A stretch of 64,000 bases of DNA from Nicotiana tabacum. Taxonomy: Eukaryota > Streptophyta > Magnoliopsida > Solanales > Solanaceae. Position numbers and translations under genes: made by a program. Below the pieces are notes generated by a model, which was given only the letters and a program-made list of their open reading frames with translations, had not been told where the DNA came from and did not search any database. The stretch lies in NCBI RefSeq assembly GCF_000715075.1, contig NC_134102.1:44463348-44527347 (forward strand), in the 5' to 3' direction. Every line of letters begins with the position of its first letter. Positions within the stretch are counted from its first letter, which is position 1. This document shows positions 35,310 to 47,180 of this stretch, one piece after another.

Positions 35310-37299
35310 TATACGGAGGGATGGATATTGGTTGAGTTTACGGAAGCAAATCGATGCCAAAATCAATCTCTCGCTCTGGTGGAATACCTGTAAGTTCATC
35401 TGGAAATACATCTGCGTACGCTTTGACTACTAGAATAGACTAAAGTGTAGGTATCTCGGCATCTGCATCTCTAATTCGTACAATATGATAAATGGACCCT
35501 TTTGTGATCATTTTCCTCGCCTTCAGATAGGAAATAAACCTACCTCTGGGTGTCGCTGTATTACCTACCCATTCAAGGACTGGCTCACCCAGAAAATGAA
35601 TTCTAGCTGTCTTTGCTCGACAATCAACTGTGGCATAGCAAGCTATCAACCAGTCCATGCCCATGATAGCATCAAAATCCAACATCTCTAGCTCAACTAG
35701 GTCGGTTGAGGTCTGACGACTACATACTGTCACCGTACAACCTCGGTAAACTCGTCTAGCAATAATTGATTCTTCGACCGGTGTAGATACCGCAAAAGGA
35801 CCACTTAGTATTTCAGGCACTATACCAAACCTCCCCGCGACAAACGGGGTAGTACACGATGAAGTAGATCCTGGGTCTATCAAGGCATAAGCATCGTGAG
35901 AGCAAATGGTCAACATACCTGTCACAATGTCTGGTGAAGACTCTTGGTCATGTCGACTTGCTAAAGCATAACTACGATTCTGGTTACCACCTGAACTGGA
36001 ACCTCTACCTCTGCCTCGACCTCTACCCACCGAAGACTGAGACTAGAAACCTGAAGGATGCACAGACATAGATGATCCTGTTGCTGAATTCGCTGGTTGT
36101 GCCATACCCCCAAAATCTCTATTTGGGCAATCTCGTAACATATGCCCCGGACGTCCACATATATAACAAGCATCGGAAATGGCTCGGCATTGGCCCAAGT
36201 GTCCTCTACCACAGATGTCACAACATGGCAAAAATGACCATGCCTACCCTGAACCTCGCTGTCGCTACAAACCCGACGCCCGTGAGCTCTCACTTGGTCC
36301 TGAGTGAGTATAACGGTCATACCTGTAACCCTGTAACTGAGATGGCGGAGGCCTAGGTGGCCGTTCGAAGTACTGGGGCCTATAACTACCCTGAGACTGC
36401 TCTTGAGACCTGGCAAATCTCATCCTTTTACACTGTCCTGACTCAATCCTCTCTATACCCTGCTGCCGACGCCTACCCCTTTCTATATTCTGGGTGAATG
36501 CCTGAATCCGGGAGATATCCATACTATCCTACAATGCAGCAGTGGCACATGCCCCAGTCAACTCTAGGGCCAACCCTGGTATAAACCTATGAATCTTGTT
36601 CCGCATAGTAGCAACTATAGATGGTGCATATCTGGCCAATGAGTCAAAATAGAGACTATACTCTCGAACACTCATATTGCCCTGTTTGAGGGCTAGAAAT
36701 TGATCGACTCAAGCCTGTTGGATCTCCCGCGATAAGTACTAGTCAAGGAAGGCATCTAAAAAATTCTCCCAAATAGCTGGAGATGCATCACGCCCCCTGG
36801 ACCTCTCCCATCCCTCGTACCAAAGAATGGCTATATCTAGGAGTTGAAAAGCTGCTAGCTCAATTGCCTCTTTCTTCGTGGCATGCATAACCTGAAAGAT
36901 CCTGTGAAGCTGATCTATGAAATCCTGCGGGTCCTCCCTCTGATCTGTTCCCGTAAACTCTAGGAGACTCAAAGCAATAAACTCTCGGACCCTTGAACTC
37001 CCAGACCCCTCAGAAGATCCTGCACTAGCGGGTGCCCTAGCATGTTGCTGGGTAGCTACCAAATGTGTCAACAAATGCACCGCACTCCTCAAGTCATGAT
37101 CTGATGGAAGCAGAGGGGGAACTAGATGTGCGGTCTCCCTAGGAATCTCCTCAGGTGGTGGAGGAGCCGGTAATGGTTGAGTAGGGGTCTCTCCCTGGGC
37201 CTCAAATTAGGCCCCATCTACTAAGGGTACCCTGCTAGTCTCCTCATCTACTGTTGTATCTCTCCTCTGGCTAGCCGTAGTCTTCCTAGTCACCGTCAT
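35310..37299 (-). pseudogene. gypsy gag-protease polyprotein, nonsense-ridden
   Basis: A single reading frame runs from ATG 37299-37297 (MTVTRKTTASQ) to the left joint with no frameshift. It contains the gag core (FTGTDQREDPQDFIDQLHRI near 36950), a partial knuckle CDICGRGHLGQC and a proper CCHC knuckle CYICGRPGHMLRDCP (36110-36230). These are followed by GRGRGRGRG, an aspartic protease (ALIDPGSTSS; then FDAIMGMDWL) and the protease-RT linker (ADVFPDELTGIPPEREIDFG). Nine in-frame stops break it: TAG at 35440, 36043, 36244, 36265, 36529 and 36739; TGA at 36709; TAA at 35338 and 37207. RT and everything after it are lost at the 35309/35310 joint. Confidence 0.85.
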
Positions 37300-37493
37300 C
37301 TGTGCATACAGATGCCAACACGTAAGTTTAATTCAAATTTCCTATAACTTAGTTCTACAACACGATTTAGATTCGAGAGAAGGGTAACCAACTCCTAAAT
37401 GCCTGTAGTCCCCTGCTTATATAATGTGGTGCACAACACATCTATAAACAAGACCCTGCTAGACACGACTTGTAGACTCCCTAGGACAAAACT

Positions 37494-37505
37494 GCTCTGA
37501 TATCA
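37494..37505 (-). other. Primer-binding site of element H
   Basis: The minus strand reads TGATATCAGAGC, one change from the iMet primer site, a few bases downstream of the LTR end at 37510. Gag starts 195 bases further on. Confidence 0.75.
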
Positions 37506-37509
37506 CTTT

Positions 37510-39375
37510 CGTCACATCCCGAACCTCGGGTGCGAGACCGGCACCCGGTGCCTCACCTATCCTTGCGTACCAACTTGTGACTAAGGGAATCTGAACATAT
37601 AATGTCATACTTTGGCCATGGGCCACATTGCAAGACAATTTGCGAAGCAAAATATAAAATTGAATGGATACCAATGCTGACTAAACATCAATATAAAGCT
37701 GGGCCGGCAAGGCCGTCATAACTACTAAAGCTGACAAACCAACAAAATATATATACAAGGTCTACAAACTCAACATACCGCACTGACTTACAGGATATGT
37801 CTACATGTCTCTACTGATGGATGTACTGTGATCGGAACAGGGACCTGACTTACCCATAACCTATATACATAGATACACAAGATGTACACAAAACTCTAGA
37901 CCTGGCAACTCTGAAGGACGTGGAGCTTACCGATAAAGCTAAACTCGGGAAACTCCTACTGAGGAGGTCTACGCGTCTATTTGTCTGAACCTGCACACAT
38001 GAAATGCAGCGTCCCTAGAAAAAGGGACGTAAGTACGAAATAACGTCCGAGTATACAAGGCAATAAAATAACTGAAAGCTGAAACTGAACTGATAATATA
38101 ATAACTGAAAGTAACTGGGAGTCAAAGATGCTCTAGAGATATACTTACCTGCTGATACCGACTCAACTCTCTCAATATAGTAAATAAAATAGATGTCCGA
38201 CCCTATAAGGCTTGAAACGTGTAATTGTTCCACCATAGTAGGCTCGCTCATAGGCGCTCGGCCATACTAGGCTCTGTAACTCGGCCAAGCTGGGATCGCT
38301 CATAGGCACTCGACTATAGTAGGCTCGGTATATAACTTACCATATGATCAGAGATTGCCCAATAGGGGCCTTCCCACCGATTATAGCTTGATGGTGGGGA
38401 AAATACTATAATACTGTATATATATATAGACCATGCGCCTCTTGACTGAAAGAAGACAATACTCAATTGAATATGACGTCCTAATAAGGGAAAATACTGT
38501 AACTTATGAGACTAGGATAATGTATATAAATTCGAGAGTATGAACTTCTCTTTATGCCTCGTTAGCAAATGCATGTAGTTACGAGATCATGCCAAAATAA
38601 ATGAAGGGCTTAACCTTAACATACCTGGAGTAGGAAAAATCCGTATGATATTCTTGAAAAGGATTGCACTGTACTCCCTTAAAATTGCAAAATCTCATGT
38701 TGCTATGTATTAAATAGTCTTGTATGGATTTGATTGTAGCAAATCATGAGGAAATCTTTCTAAAACGTGAATCTTGCATCTTCTAATCTTAAGGAGATAA
38801 GAAAGCCTTAGCTTGCATGTGTTGAGATAAAATGAATATCATTATGCAACCTTGATCAGAAAGCTAAAGGGAATATGAATCACTTTGTATGCTCTAATAA
38901 TATGACACCTTGTTACATAATATATGAGTTACTTATGGGATTTATTATCCATTTTATGGGCTGCCACGTTGATGCCTTTAACCTTATCCAAATAATTACC
39001 TAATTAATTAGGTAATATTCCATTGCCCAAAAATTAACCAATTACCCACATAATTAAGAATTATCTCAACTTACTTAAAATACTACTCACTTTTAACATA
39101 CCTTGTACACCTTACTATCATGGTCATGTAGTACCTTGTATGGCACTAGTCCATAAATACACGGTATTATGGCTCGTACCGTATTTTATCCCAAACCAAC
39201 AACCTTCAATGAAACTCATTTTCTTTGATTCATTTACTCTTTATTTTTTACGGTACTTACTTATTGCTTATTATAAATAGAATAAATGTTTATAATCTCA
39301 AGACAATCTCATCCCTGAGTCTACATCAATTAACTGAAGACGAAACTTTAACGTACGAAAATGCAAGATGTAACA
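37510..39375 (-). repeat. 5' LTR of element H
   Basis: On the plus strand it runs from CGTCACATCCCGAACC (37510, the expected TGT changed to CGT) to AAGATGTAACA (39375). Length is 1.87 kb, shorter than the other LTRs. Its first bases resemble the LTR C family ('cgcccc.aaccgagg.gcgagaccgg'). The adjoining bases at 39376 belong to the F-type non-coding interior, so H inserted into such an element. Confidence 0.7.
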
Positions 39376-39640
39376 TTTGTGATTGGATGACTATATGGTG
39401 AGTATGATGAGACTACAATATGTGTTCAGATTGTTCAAATGTGACGAGAAGAGTTTACTTGAGATGTAGCAAGGACTATGGGGTGTCTGATTTCTGTCTT
39501 GATTTGGCGTATGGTCTCGAGTTATGGGTGTGTTGAGGGATCTCTCATGTGTTTAGTTGTGGAGTGAAGTAGATTCTCATGTCTTGTTGATGGGTTCAGA
39601 ATCAAGAAGACTAAGTGATTGCGTAACATAGTTCTTGCTA
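39376..39640 (+). mobile_element. Second copy of LARD interior segment
   Basis: It matches 30682-30930 of element F. Shared words include 'ttggatgactatatg.tgagta', 'gaagagttt.cttgagat', 'tagattctcatgtcttgttg' and 'aagtgattgc'. No coding capacity is seen. Confidence 0.7.
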
Positions 39641-40204
39641 TTTTGTAACACAGAATGACTGAAAAGGACATTTAGCTAACTAATCAAAGCAAGACACCAC
39701 AACCTAGTAGACAACCGGGGGGACTCCGTGAATCCCCAGGAAAAGCAAGTCCCGCATGCGGGCAAAGAGATACTGGTTAGCAAAGATGCAGCACCTAGCA
39801 AAAGAGCTCCACTTAGTAAGGAAGGTCACAAGAGAAAGATTTGCCCTCAAATACGGACTTGATGACCATAGCTTCACTGAACAGTTTGGCAAATCCTCGC
39901 CATAGGATTCCCAGAAGGCATCACCTCAAAAGGATTCCTTGGATCAATCTAGTTTAGAAGAACCTTGAAGTCCTTTATGGCTCAATAGCAGAGTTTAAAT
40001 GCCAAAATAGGCATGATGTTTAATGTGTTGACGGGGAGTAACAACCACAACAGTATGTCAACCCCGCAAATAGGAGTGGCTCCGGTCGAGGGTAACCCTA
40101 ACGTATTGATGAAGGCTCCTAGAATTCCTGATAATTTCGAGGCCTGAGGGTCAGGTATGTCCAAAAATATTGAATTACAAAGTTTAATACTAACCCTGCA
40201 GCAA
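39641..40204. other. Unassigned segment between elements
   Basis: I do not recognise this stretch. On the plus strand there are two protein-like runs, RMRAKRYWLAKMQHLAKELH (in a roughly 60-codon open stretch near 39740-39900) and GVAPVEGNPNVLMKAPRIPD (near 40070-40140). Each is bounded by stops. They could be fragments of a transposon gag or of a host gene. The segment ends where the 3' LTR of element I begins. Confidence 0.35.
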
Positions 40205-41212
40205 TAGGTTAAGGAAAAGAATGAAATAAGAACTCACATAATTCGGCCTTAAATAGTCCATGCCAAAAAAAAACTACCCAGCACCACAAAACTATTATGC
40301 GAACTGCATAACTAATCTACAGCCCACAAAACCATCACGAAACGAAACAGTCTCATTATCCAGCCATCGAGAAATCGATTTACGGTTCGTATATCCATTC
40401 TGCGGTCCATGAAACTCACCGCAAAATCGACTAGACCAAACTCCTCAACGACCGCGAAACTGATGTGCGTCCCGAGAACCATTTTGCGGTCTGCGAAACC
40501 CTTCGCGAAAATGACCTGGCAACATCCAATTTCTGCAATCTCGCTCCTAAGGCGGCGAAACTCACCTGAGGCCCTCGGGACCCAATCTAAGCATACCAAC
40601 AAGTCTATAAATACTATCTGGACCTATCCAAGGACTCAAAACACATCTGAAAACATCACAACAAAGAATCGAGGATCAAATCTAATAGAATTTCTCTAAG
40701 TTCATAGACTTCAAACTTTGGAACACGCATCTGATTCAAACTTAAACACATTGAATCTCAACCAAACTTTGCACACAAGTTCTATTCAACAATATGGACA
40801 TATTCTGAATCTCGGAACATCAATCTGGGTCCAATAACACCAAAATCAACTCGTGGTTAAACTTATGAATTTTTAAATCCTTCAAATTTTCATTTTTTAG
40901 CAAATAGAGACAAAACCTTTTAGAAACCTCCTAGTCCAAATCCAAACATAGGCCTAAGTCCAAAATTATAATCCGAGTCTATTGGAACCATCAAATCATG
41001 ATTCCAAAGTCATTTACTAAAAAATTAAATATTGGTCAACTCTAGCAACTTAAGCTTCCAAATTGAGTCTAAGCATTCACAATTCACTCCCAAACCTTTC
41101 CGTAACAGAACTACCCTTCCTTACAAGTCATTAAAGAACAAACAATCATACTGAAAGCATCAAGTAGGGGAACATAGCTCAAATACATAAAACTATCAGT
41201 CGAATCGTTATA
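40205..41212 (-). repeat. 3' LTR of element I, truncated
   Basis: The minus strand begins TATAACGATTCGACTG at 41212. It matches the first ~1 kb of the 5' LTR at 48236-49244 (same 'ttaaatagtccatgc', 'ctgcggtcc.t.a', and 'aatcgaggatcaaatctaat'). It breaks off near 40205, so about two thirds of the LTR is missing. The GC-rich 'gcgaaactgatgtgcg' block lies at 40300-40560. Confidence 0.8.
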
Positions 41213-41226
41213 TTTTTTCCCTCTTA
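41213..41226 (-). other. Polypurine tract of element I
   Basis: The minus strand reads AAGAGGGAAAAAA directly before the 3' LTR. It is degenerate compared with the usual GGGGGAG tract. Confidence 0.55.
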
Positions 41227-41420
41227 AACAAATATTCATCCTCAAATCAAGTTTAGAATCATACCTGAAATGCCAAAAAGACGAGGATATTTGCTTTGCA
41301 TACCATGCTCGGTCACCCAAGTCTCCTACTTGACCGGCTGACCTCTCCATTGAAACTCAAATCTCATCATGCCCTTCATAAGTGAAACTCAAAGCAGAAC
41401 ATTCTCACCCTCCATGAAAG
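41227..41420 (-). pseudogene. Chromodomain-like C-terminus of pol, element I
   Basis: Minus-strand translation gives FEWRGQPVK, stop, ETWVTEHGMQSKYPRLFG, ISGM. This fits the W.G.P..EATWE.E..M...YP.LF pattern at the C-terminus of chromovirus integrases, which target chromatin marks. It places element I in the chromovirus branch (Tekay/Del-like). Stops and substitutions show that it is not functional. Confidence 0.65.
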
Positions 41421-42434
41421 CCATATCAGCATAACGCTTCTACCTGAACTACAATGTACAAAGCCGCTCTTGAATCAACTTCACTTTTTCCAAAGCATCA
41501 TGAACCAAATCTGCGCTTAATAACCTAGCCTCACCAGGTTCAAACCAACCAACTAAAGAACGACACAGCTTCCTATATAAGGCATTATATATAGCCATCT
41601 AGATATTGGACTGGTAGCTATTGTTATAAGCAAACTCCGCTAATGGCAGAAACCGATCCCACTGTCTACCAAAATCAATAACGCAGGCTCTCAACATATC
41701 CTCAAGAATTTGAATAGTCTGCTCAGACTGCCCGTCCATCCGTGGGTGAAATATGGTGCTAAGCTCTACCTGTTTGCCCAACTCTTGTTGAACAGCTCTC
41801 CAAAATGCGATATAAATTGCGTGCCCCGATCAAAAATGATAGAAACAAGCACATAACAATCTCTCTTATGTAGATTTGAGCCAACTTCTCTGAAGTGTAA
41901 GAAGTCATGACCGGGATGAATGTGCAGACTTAGTTAGTCTATCCATACTGATCCGAACTGTGTTAAACTTCCCCAAGGTTCGTGGCAATCGCCAATCTCT
42001 GAGTCAAACTACCCAATTTCTGATGTTCATACTTAACCTACTGCCAATTCAAATACCACAAAACATGCCCAACAATATCCTTCTTCATCCTGCCACTAAT
42101 AATACTGCTTCAAATCGCGATGCATCTTTGTAGTACCCGGATGAATAGAATACCTCGAACTATGAGCCTCCTCAAAAATCAACTCCCTTAAGCCATCCAT
42201 ATTAGGAATACAAATCCGACCTTGAAGTTGCAACACACCATCATCACCAATGACCGCCTCTTTAGCACCACCTCGCAGCACCGTGTACCTAAGGACAAGC
42301 AAGTGTGGATCATCATACTGGCGAGCCTTAATGCGCTCAAACAATAACGACCAGACAACAACACAAGCAAGAACTCTACTAGGATCAAATATATCCAATC
42401 TCACAAATCTATTAGACAAGTCCTGAACATCCAT
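41421..42434 (-). pseudogene. Integrase of element I, degenerate
   Basis: The N-terminal zinc-binding part is visible as EEAHSSRYSIHPGTTKMHRD (about 42110-42170), retaining both His positions of the HHCC motif. Core pieces follow in shifting frames: KYEHQKLGSLTQRL, FIPVMTSYTSEKLAQIYIRE, then FDRGTQFISHF (catalytic second Asp, about 41800-41860). After these comes VELSTIFHPRMDGQSEQTIQ, which carries the catalytic Glu (about 41720-41775). The stretch that should hold the first catalytic Asp is missing or unreadable. Multiple frameshifts and stops make it a pseudogene. Family role: integration of the cDNA into chromatin. Confidence 0.8.
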
Positions 42435-42760
42435 AGACCAAAGGCCTCTCCATGGATGGAATAAATGCCAAACTCCCCAAACTCTCCGCCTTCTTACTCA
42501 AAGCATCTGCTACCATATTCGTGCTCCCCAGATGATACAAGATAGTGATATTATAACACTTCAACAACTCCAACCATTTCTGATGCCTCAAATTTAAATC
42601 CTTTTGCCTAAACAAATGTTGAAGACTCCGATAATCTGTGTAGACCTCATATGACACACCATACAAGTAATGATTCCAAATCTTAAGTGTATGCACAATA
42701 GCTGCTAACTCCAAATCGTGAATTGGATAAATATTCTCATGAAGCTTCAAGTATCACAGC
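42435..42760 (-). pseudogene. RNase H domain of element I
   Basis: The best preserved part reads KLHENIYPIHDLELAAIVHT, then LKIWNHYLYGVSYEVYTDYR, SLQHLFRQKDLNLRHQKWLE and TNMVADALSKKAE. The E (DLELAA), D (YTD) and D (VADALS) positions expected of the Ty3/gypsy RNase H are retained. It continues from the RT upstream on the minus strand. A frame change separates it from RT, and the linker to integrase runs on to 42096. Confidence 0.85.
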
Positions 42761-44025
42761 GCATAGGCAATCATCCTAACCGCTTTTTAGTATTCGTGTT
42801 CGCCTTTTTTCTTACTTACCTTTCATACGAAAAACTCACGAGGTCGTCCTGCATCAACACACAACCAAGACTAACGGGCAAAGCCTCACAATAGACAGTA
42901 TACATTCCCGATCTCGAGAGCAATACCAAAACTGGGATTGTACTCAAAGTCGCCCTGAGCTTCTAAAAGCTCTCCTTATACTAATCAGACCATCTAAAAG
43001 GAATGCCTTTCTGAGTCAACTTAGTCAATGGAGCTGCAATAGATGAGAAACCCTCCACAAAGCGACGGTAGTAACCTGCCAAGCCCAAGAAGCTCCTAAT
43101 CTTTATAGATTTAAAAGGTCTAGGACAACTCTGAACGCGCCTCAATCTTCTTCGGATCTACCTTGATACAATCAGTAGACACCACATGGCCCAAGAATGC
43201 CACTGAATCCAACAGAAACTCACATTTAGAGAACTTAGCATACAACTTCTCCTCAAAATTTGAAGTACAATCCTCAAATGTTGTTCGTTCTCCTTCCTGC
43301 TACGGGAATACACCAAGATGTTATCAATGAATACGATGACAAAAGAATCCTAATAAGGCTGCAATGCATTGTCCGTCAAATGCATGAAAGCTTATGGACA
43401 TTAGTCAACCAAGAGACATCACCAAGAACTCATAATGCCCATAACAAGTCTTGAAAACCGTCCTAGGAATGTTTGAAGCCTTAATCTTCAACGGGTGATA
43501 ACCCGATCTCAAATCAATCTTCCAGAATACCCTGGAACCCTAAAGTTAATCAAGAAAAATCATCAATGCGAGGTAATGGATACTTGTTCTTAATAGTGAC
43601 CTTGTTCAACTATCGGTAATCAATGCACATCCTCATAGAACTATCCTTCTTCTTCCCAAATAACATTGGTCCCCCAAGGAGAAACACTCGGCCTGATGAA
43701 CCCCTTATCCAACAACTCATGTAATTATTCTTTCAATTCCTTCAACTCAAATGGAGCTATGTGATACTGTGGAATAGATATGAGTTTCATGCCCGACACC
43801 AAATCAATACCAAAATCAATATTCCTATTGGGTGGCATGCCCAGTAAGTCTGCAGGAAACACATCTAAAAACTTCCTCATCACAGGGACTGAATCAACAG
43901 TAGTACACTCGCAACTAGTATCCCTAACAAAGGCCATATATGCCAAACACCCCTTTTTAGCCATATGTTGATCCTTCATAAATGATATCATCCTACTAGA
44001 AGTGTGATCAAGATAACCCTTCCAT
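42761..44025 (-). pseudogene. Reverse transcriptase of element I, broken
   Basis: The N-terminal linker DVFPADLLGMPPNRNIDFGI (about 43800-43880) is clear, followed by KLISIPQYHIAPFELKELKE. Downstream pieces occur in several frames. The catalytic YxDD box reads FIDN (43331-43320) followed by [20 protein letters not shown], so the second catalytic Asp is Asn and the enzyme would be inactive. Many stops and indels are present between 43725 and 42760. Confidence 0.8.
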
Positions 44026-44522
44026 TCCAACCTTGGAAACCCTAGTATAGCCAACTTCTTAGTATTAGCGTGACAATAAATAATGGCATGATACGAAGAT
44101 AGACAATCCATACACAAAATCACATCAATGTCGACCATACTAAGCAACAAAAGATCCTCATAATACCTAATAGTAAAAACACAAGACTAATACACATGAT
44201 TCACCATAACAGAATCACCAAAAGATGTACATACAGGAATAGGGGTATCAAGAGAACCACGAGGAATATCAAAATAAGGAGAAAAATATGATGACACATA
44301 AGAATTAGTAGACCTCGGATCAAACAACACATAAGTATCTCTATGAAAGACCAAAACCATACCTTTGATCGCTACATCTGAGGCTATCGCCTCGGATCTA
44401 CCCCAAAAAGAATAGCAACAAGGCTGACTAGGTCTTACTACCACCAACCTGGCCCCCTCCTCTAAGGTAATCTCTAGTTGTACATCTTTCCCCTCTAGCT
44501 GGCTCATTACGGGGTGGAGCAA
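44026..44522 (-). pseudogene. Aspartic protease of element I
   Basis: The frame includes YVLFDPRSTNSYVSSYF (44300-44340), the retropepsin active-site region with DPRST in place of the usual DPGST. After a frame break comes MVDIDVILCMDCLSSYHA, corresponding to the conserved 'DVILGMDWLS'. The active-site Asp is kept, but Gly-to-Arg next to it would probably abolish activity. It lies between gag and RT as in all Ty3/gypsy elements. Confidence 0.8.
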
Positions 44523-45875
44523 CTTGTGTCGAAACTACTGGCTAAGAAAACTGTGGAGCTGTGTTGCTAACTAGTCTAGGATAATTCCCCCTCATGTGTC
44601 CAAGCTCTCCACACTCATACCAACCTCTAGGCGACTGAGGCTACTAAACCTAAAATTTCCCTTGATGGCCTGAATATCCACTAGAGAAATCCTGAATAAA
44701 CTGATCTCATTATGAACTCACTGGGAGAGCACTGAAAGACGATGGAACTGGAGTGCTAAAAAATGACTGAGCCACTGCTCCACCGGCTACATACGGTGTA
44801 GAATGAGCGGACCTACCATGATGGCCTCTGCCAGACTAACCTCTAAGCTACCAGAACGATGTGGTCTATTATCTCTTACCATAGCTTCTCGTCCCTGAGT
44901 ACGAATACGTTCTATCCTCTAAGCTATCTCTACGGCCTGGTGAAACTTAGTCCCAATCTCTTACTCTCGAGCCATAGAAATCCTAATGCCATAATTCAAA
45001 CCCTCAATGAATCTCCTTACCCTCTTAGCCTCGGTAAGGATCAAGATAACAACATGATGATATAACTCTGTGAGTCTCGCCTCATACTCGGTCACAGTCA
45101 TGCAATCTTGCTGAAGATTCTCGAAATAGCCTCTCAATTCATCCCTCCTAGTGTGTGGGATGTACCTCTCTAGGAATAACTGTGAGAACTGAGCCCAAGT
45201 AAGAGGAGGTGAACCTGCTAGTCTGTGCACCTTATAATTATGCCACCATCTACTAGCAGCCACTCTAAACTAAAATGTAGTGAAGTCCATCCCGTTGGAC
45301 TCTACCAAGCCCAAGTTGCAAATCATCTGGTAACATCTGTCTAGAAAATCCCGGGCATCCTCTGAAGTACCGCCCTCAAAGTGTAGAGCATATAACCTCT
45401 GAAACCTCTCCATCCTCTTCTGCTCACCAGAAAACATAGCAGGTTGAACCGCGGGTCTAGCTGCTATAATAGGCTACTTCGAAGTACGAGTGATAGGGGT
45501 CTAAACTTCCTCTCTAGCCTTAGATGTGGCTGGGGCCACTGGAACCACTCTAGCCTGGGTTAAAGCATCAATAAAACTGACCATCTTGGCCATGGCCTCC
45601 TAAAATATCGGTGCCACAACACAACCCTCTAGGTGGAGTAGGAATTGGGCCTCAACATGATCATCAACATGCTGATCCTCTACCTGATCCTCAGGCGGAT
45701 CCACTGATACTGCTCGAACAAGCTCCTAGGCTCTAGTGGGTACTCCACCCCTATCCGTCACTATGTGACCCTTGGTGGGAGCCTTAGCCCTACCCCAGGC
45801 CCTATCCCTCATGTCTACAGTCAGTAGTATTGCCTCTCCATCACCTAACACTATTGAAGGACGCATTTTTGCCAT
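44523..45875 (-). pseudogene. gag of element I, nonsense-ridden
   Basis: The start is MAKMRPSIVLGDGEA at 45875. The gag core is clear: HFEGGTSEDARDFLDRCYQM, then AASRWWHNYKVHRL, PLTWAQFSQLFLERYIP and LTEAKRVRRFIEGLNYGIR. One frame holds from 45875 to about 44880. It is broken by TAG at 45726, 45600, 45501, 45474 and 45270, and TAA at 44961. A frameshift follows. The nucleic-acid knuckle reads WYECGELGHMRGNYP (44581-44629), with the first and last Cys of CCHC lost. Confidence 0.85.
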
Positions 45876-46053
45876 TTGAGAGAGAGTAGAAGAGAATTCA
45901 AATTTAGAAATTAATAAACGCACGATAAGGAATTAAGAAAATGGAAGTTTCTTAAACCCTATAGACTCTCATAAATAGATATTGACGTCTCTGTACGATC
46001 CAAAAGACTCTACTAGGCCTTCTCGTGACTTATGAGACCCTTAGAACCTAGAG

Positions 46054-46067
46054 ATTTAATACCAATT
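46054..46067 (-). other. Decayed primer-binding site of element I
   Basis: The minus strand reads TTGGTATTAAATCTC, with two or three transitions away from TTGGTATCAGAGCTC. It lies next to the LTR end at 46068. Confidence 0.65.
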
Positions 46068-46792
46068 TGTCATGATTCAAAATTTTCACCAAAGGTCGTG
46101 ATAGCATCTAACCTACTTGCTAGGCAAGCCAACACTAAACAACAATATTAAAATTCACTTTAAGCCATTAACAGAGATATGATAACAATAAGAATGCGAA
46201 ATAAGTCCCAAAACCGGTATCATAAATATAAATATTTGAGACAGGATCTAAACATGACCACAACTTTCTGACGAACTCTCCCAAAACCTAGGTGTCACAA
46301 TATAGTCACGAGCATCTAACAAGAATATGAAATCTGAACAGAATACAACGAATGTTTGGAAATGACAAAATACATAGACATGTATAAAAGAGTAGGGAAG
46401 GGGGAACTCCATGTGTTGCAGATCGGATCAAGTAAGCATCTCGCCACGAAGTCTCCAGATAGCACTTCTACTCCGCTGGGTGAATACCACTAAAACCAGC
46501 CTCAAGGCTTTCACAAAATATACAGAAGTCTAGTATAAGTACAAAATTACGGTACTCAATAAGTATTAAGTCTAGCCTCGAAGAACTAGTAGCAAAGGGT
46601 TGACTCTGACATTTATTAACAGCTCAATAAGCATATGAAACATAAATAGAGCATGGGATAAAGTATGGTAATATCAATCGAGTCTGCCAATAGAAACATA
46701 GTACAATTGGAATGTAAACATACCTTTCAAGCAAGGAAGATAACACAATATCAGTTATCTCAATCTTTCAAAAGCATAATATGAGTCAGTCA

Positions 46793-46796
<4 letters not shown>

Positions 46797-46850
<54 letters not shown>
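46797..46850. repeat. (AT)n microsatellite in LTR I
   Basis: About 27 AT units are uninterrupted. Confidence 0.95.
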
Positions 46851-46854
<4 letters not shown>

Positions 46855-47034
46855 AGAGTCATTGCACAAGTAGAGGCTCCAATACATGCTCACAATCCAA
46901 TACCAAATCTCAGTGCACAATTCCTATATTCGACACTGGTCAAGTGTCCAAACTAGCACTATTCTGAGTGTCTGCGCTCACAATGCCCAAAATAACATGG
47001 GTAATTACCTGACTTCGGAGGTACGGTACCTTAT

Positions 47035-47180
47035 CCAAGTATCGTTGCGACGTGCAATCTGATCCACTAATAGTAAATATATCATTGCAGCGTGCTGCCA
47101 GATCCACACATGTGACTATTGCAGTGTGCGACCTGATCCACACATATTATCGTTGTGGCGTGCAACCCGATCCACGCACA
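47035..47180. repeat. Four-copy minisatellite in LTR I
   Basis: Units of about 35-38 bp share 'atcgttgcggcgtgcaaccc' and 'gatccacacat', with copies near 47038, 47080, 47112 and 47149. The reverse complement, 'gggttgcacgcc', matches the minisatellite unit of LTR F. Confidence 0.8.
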
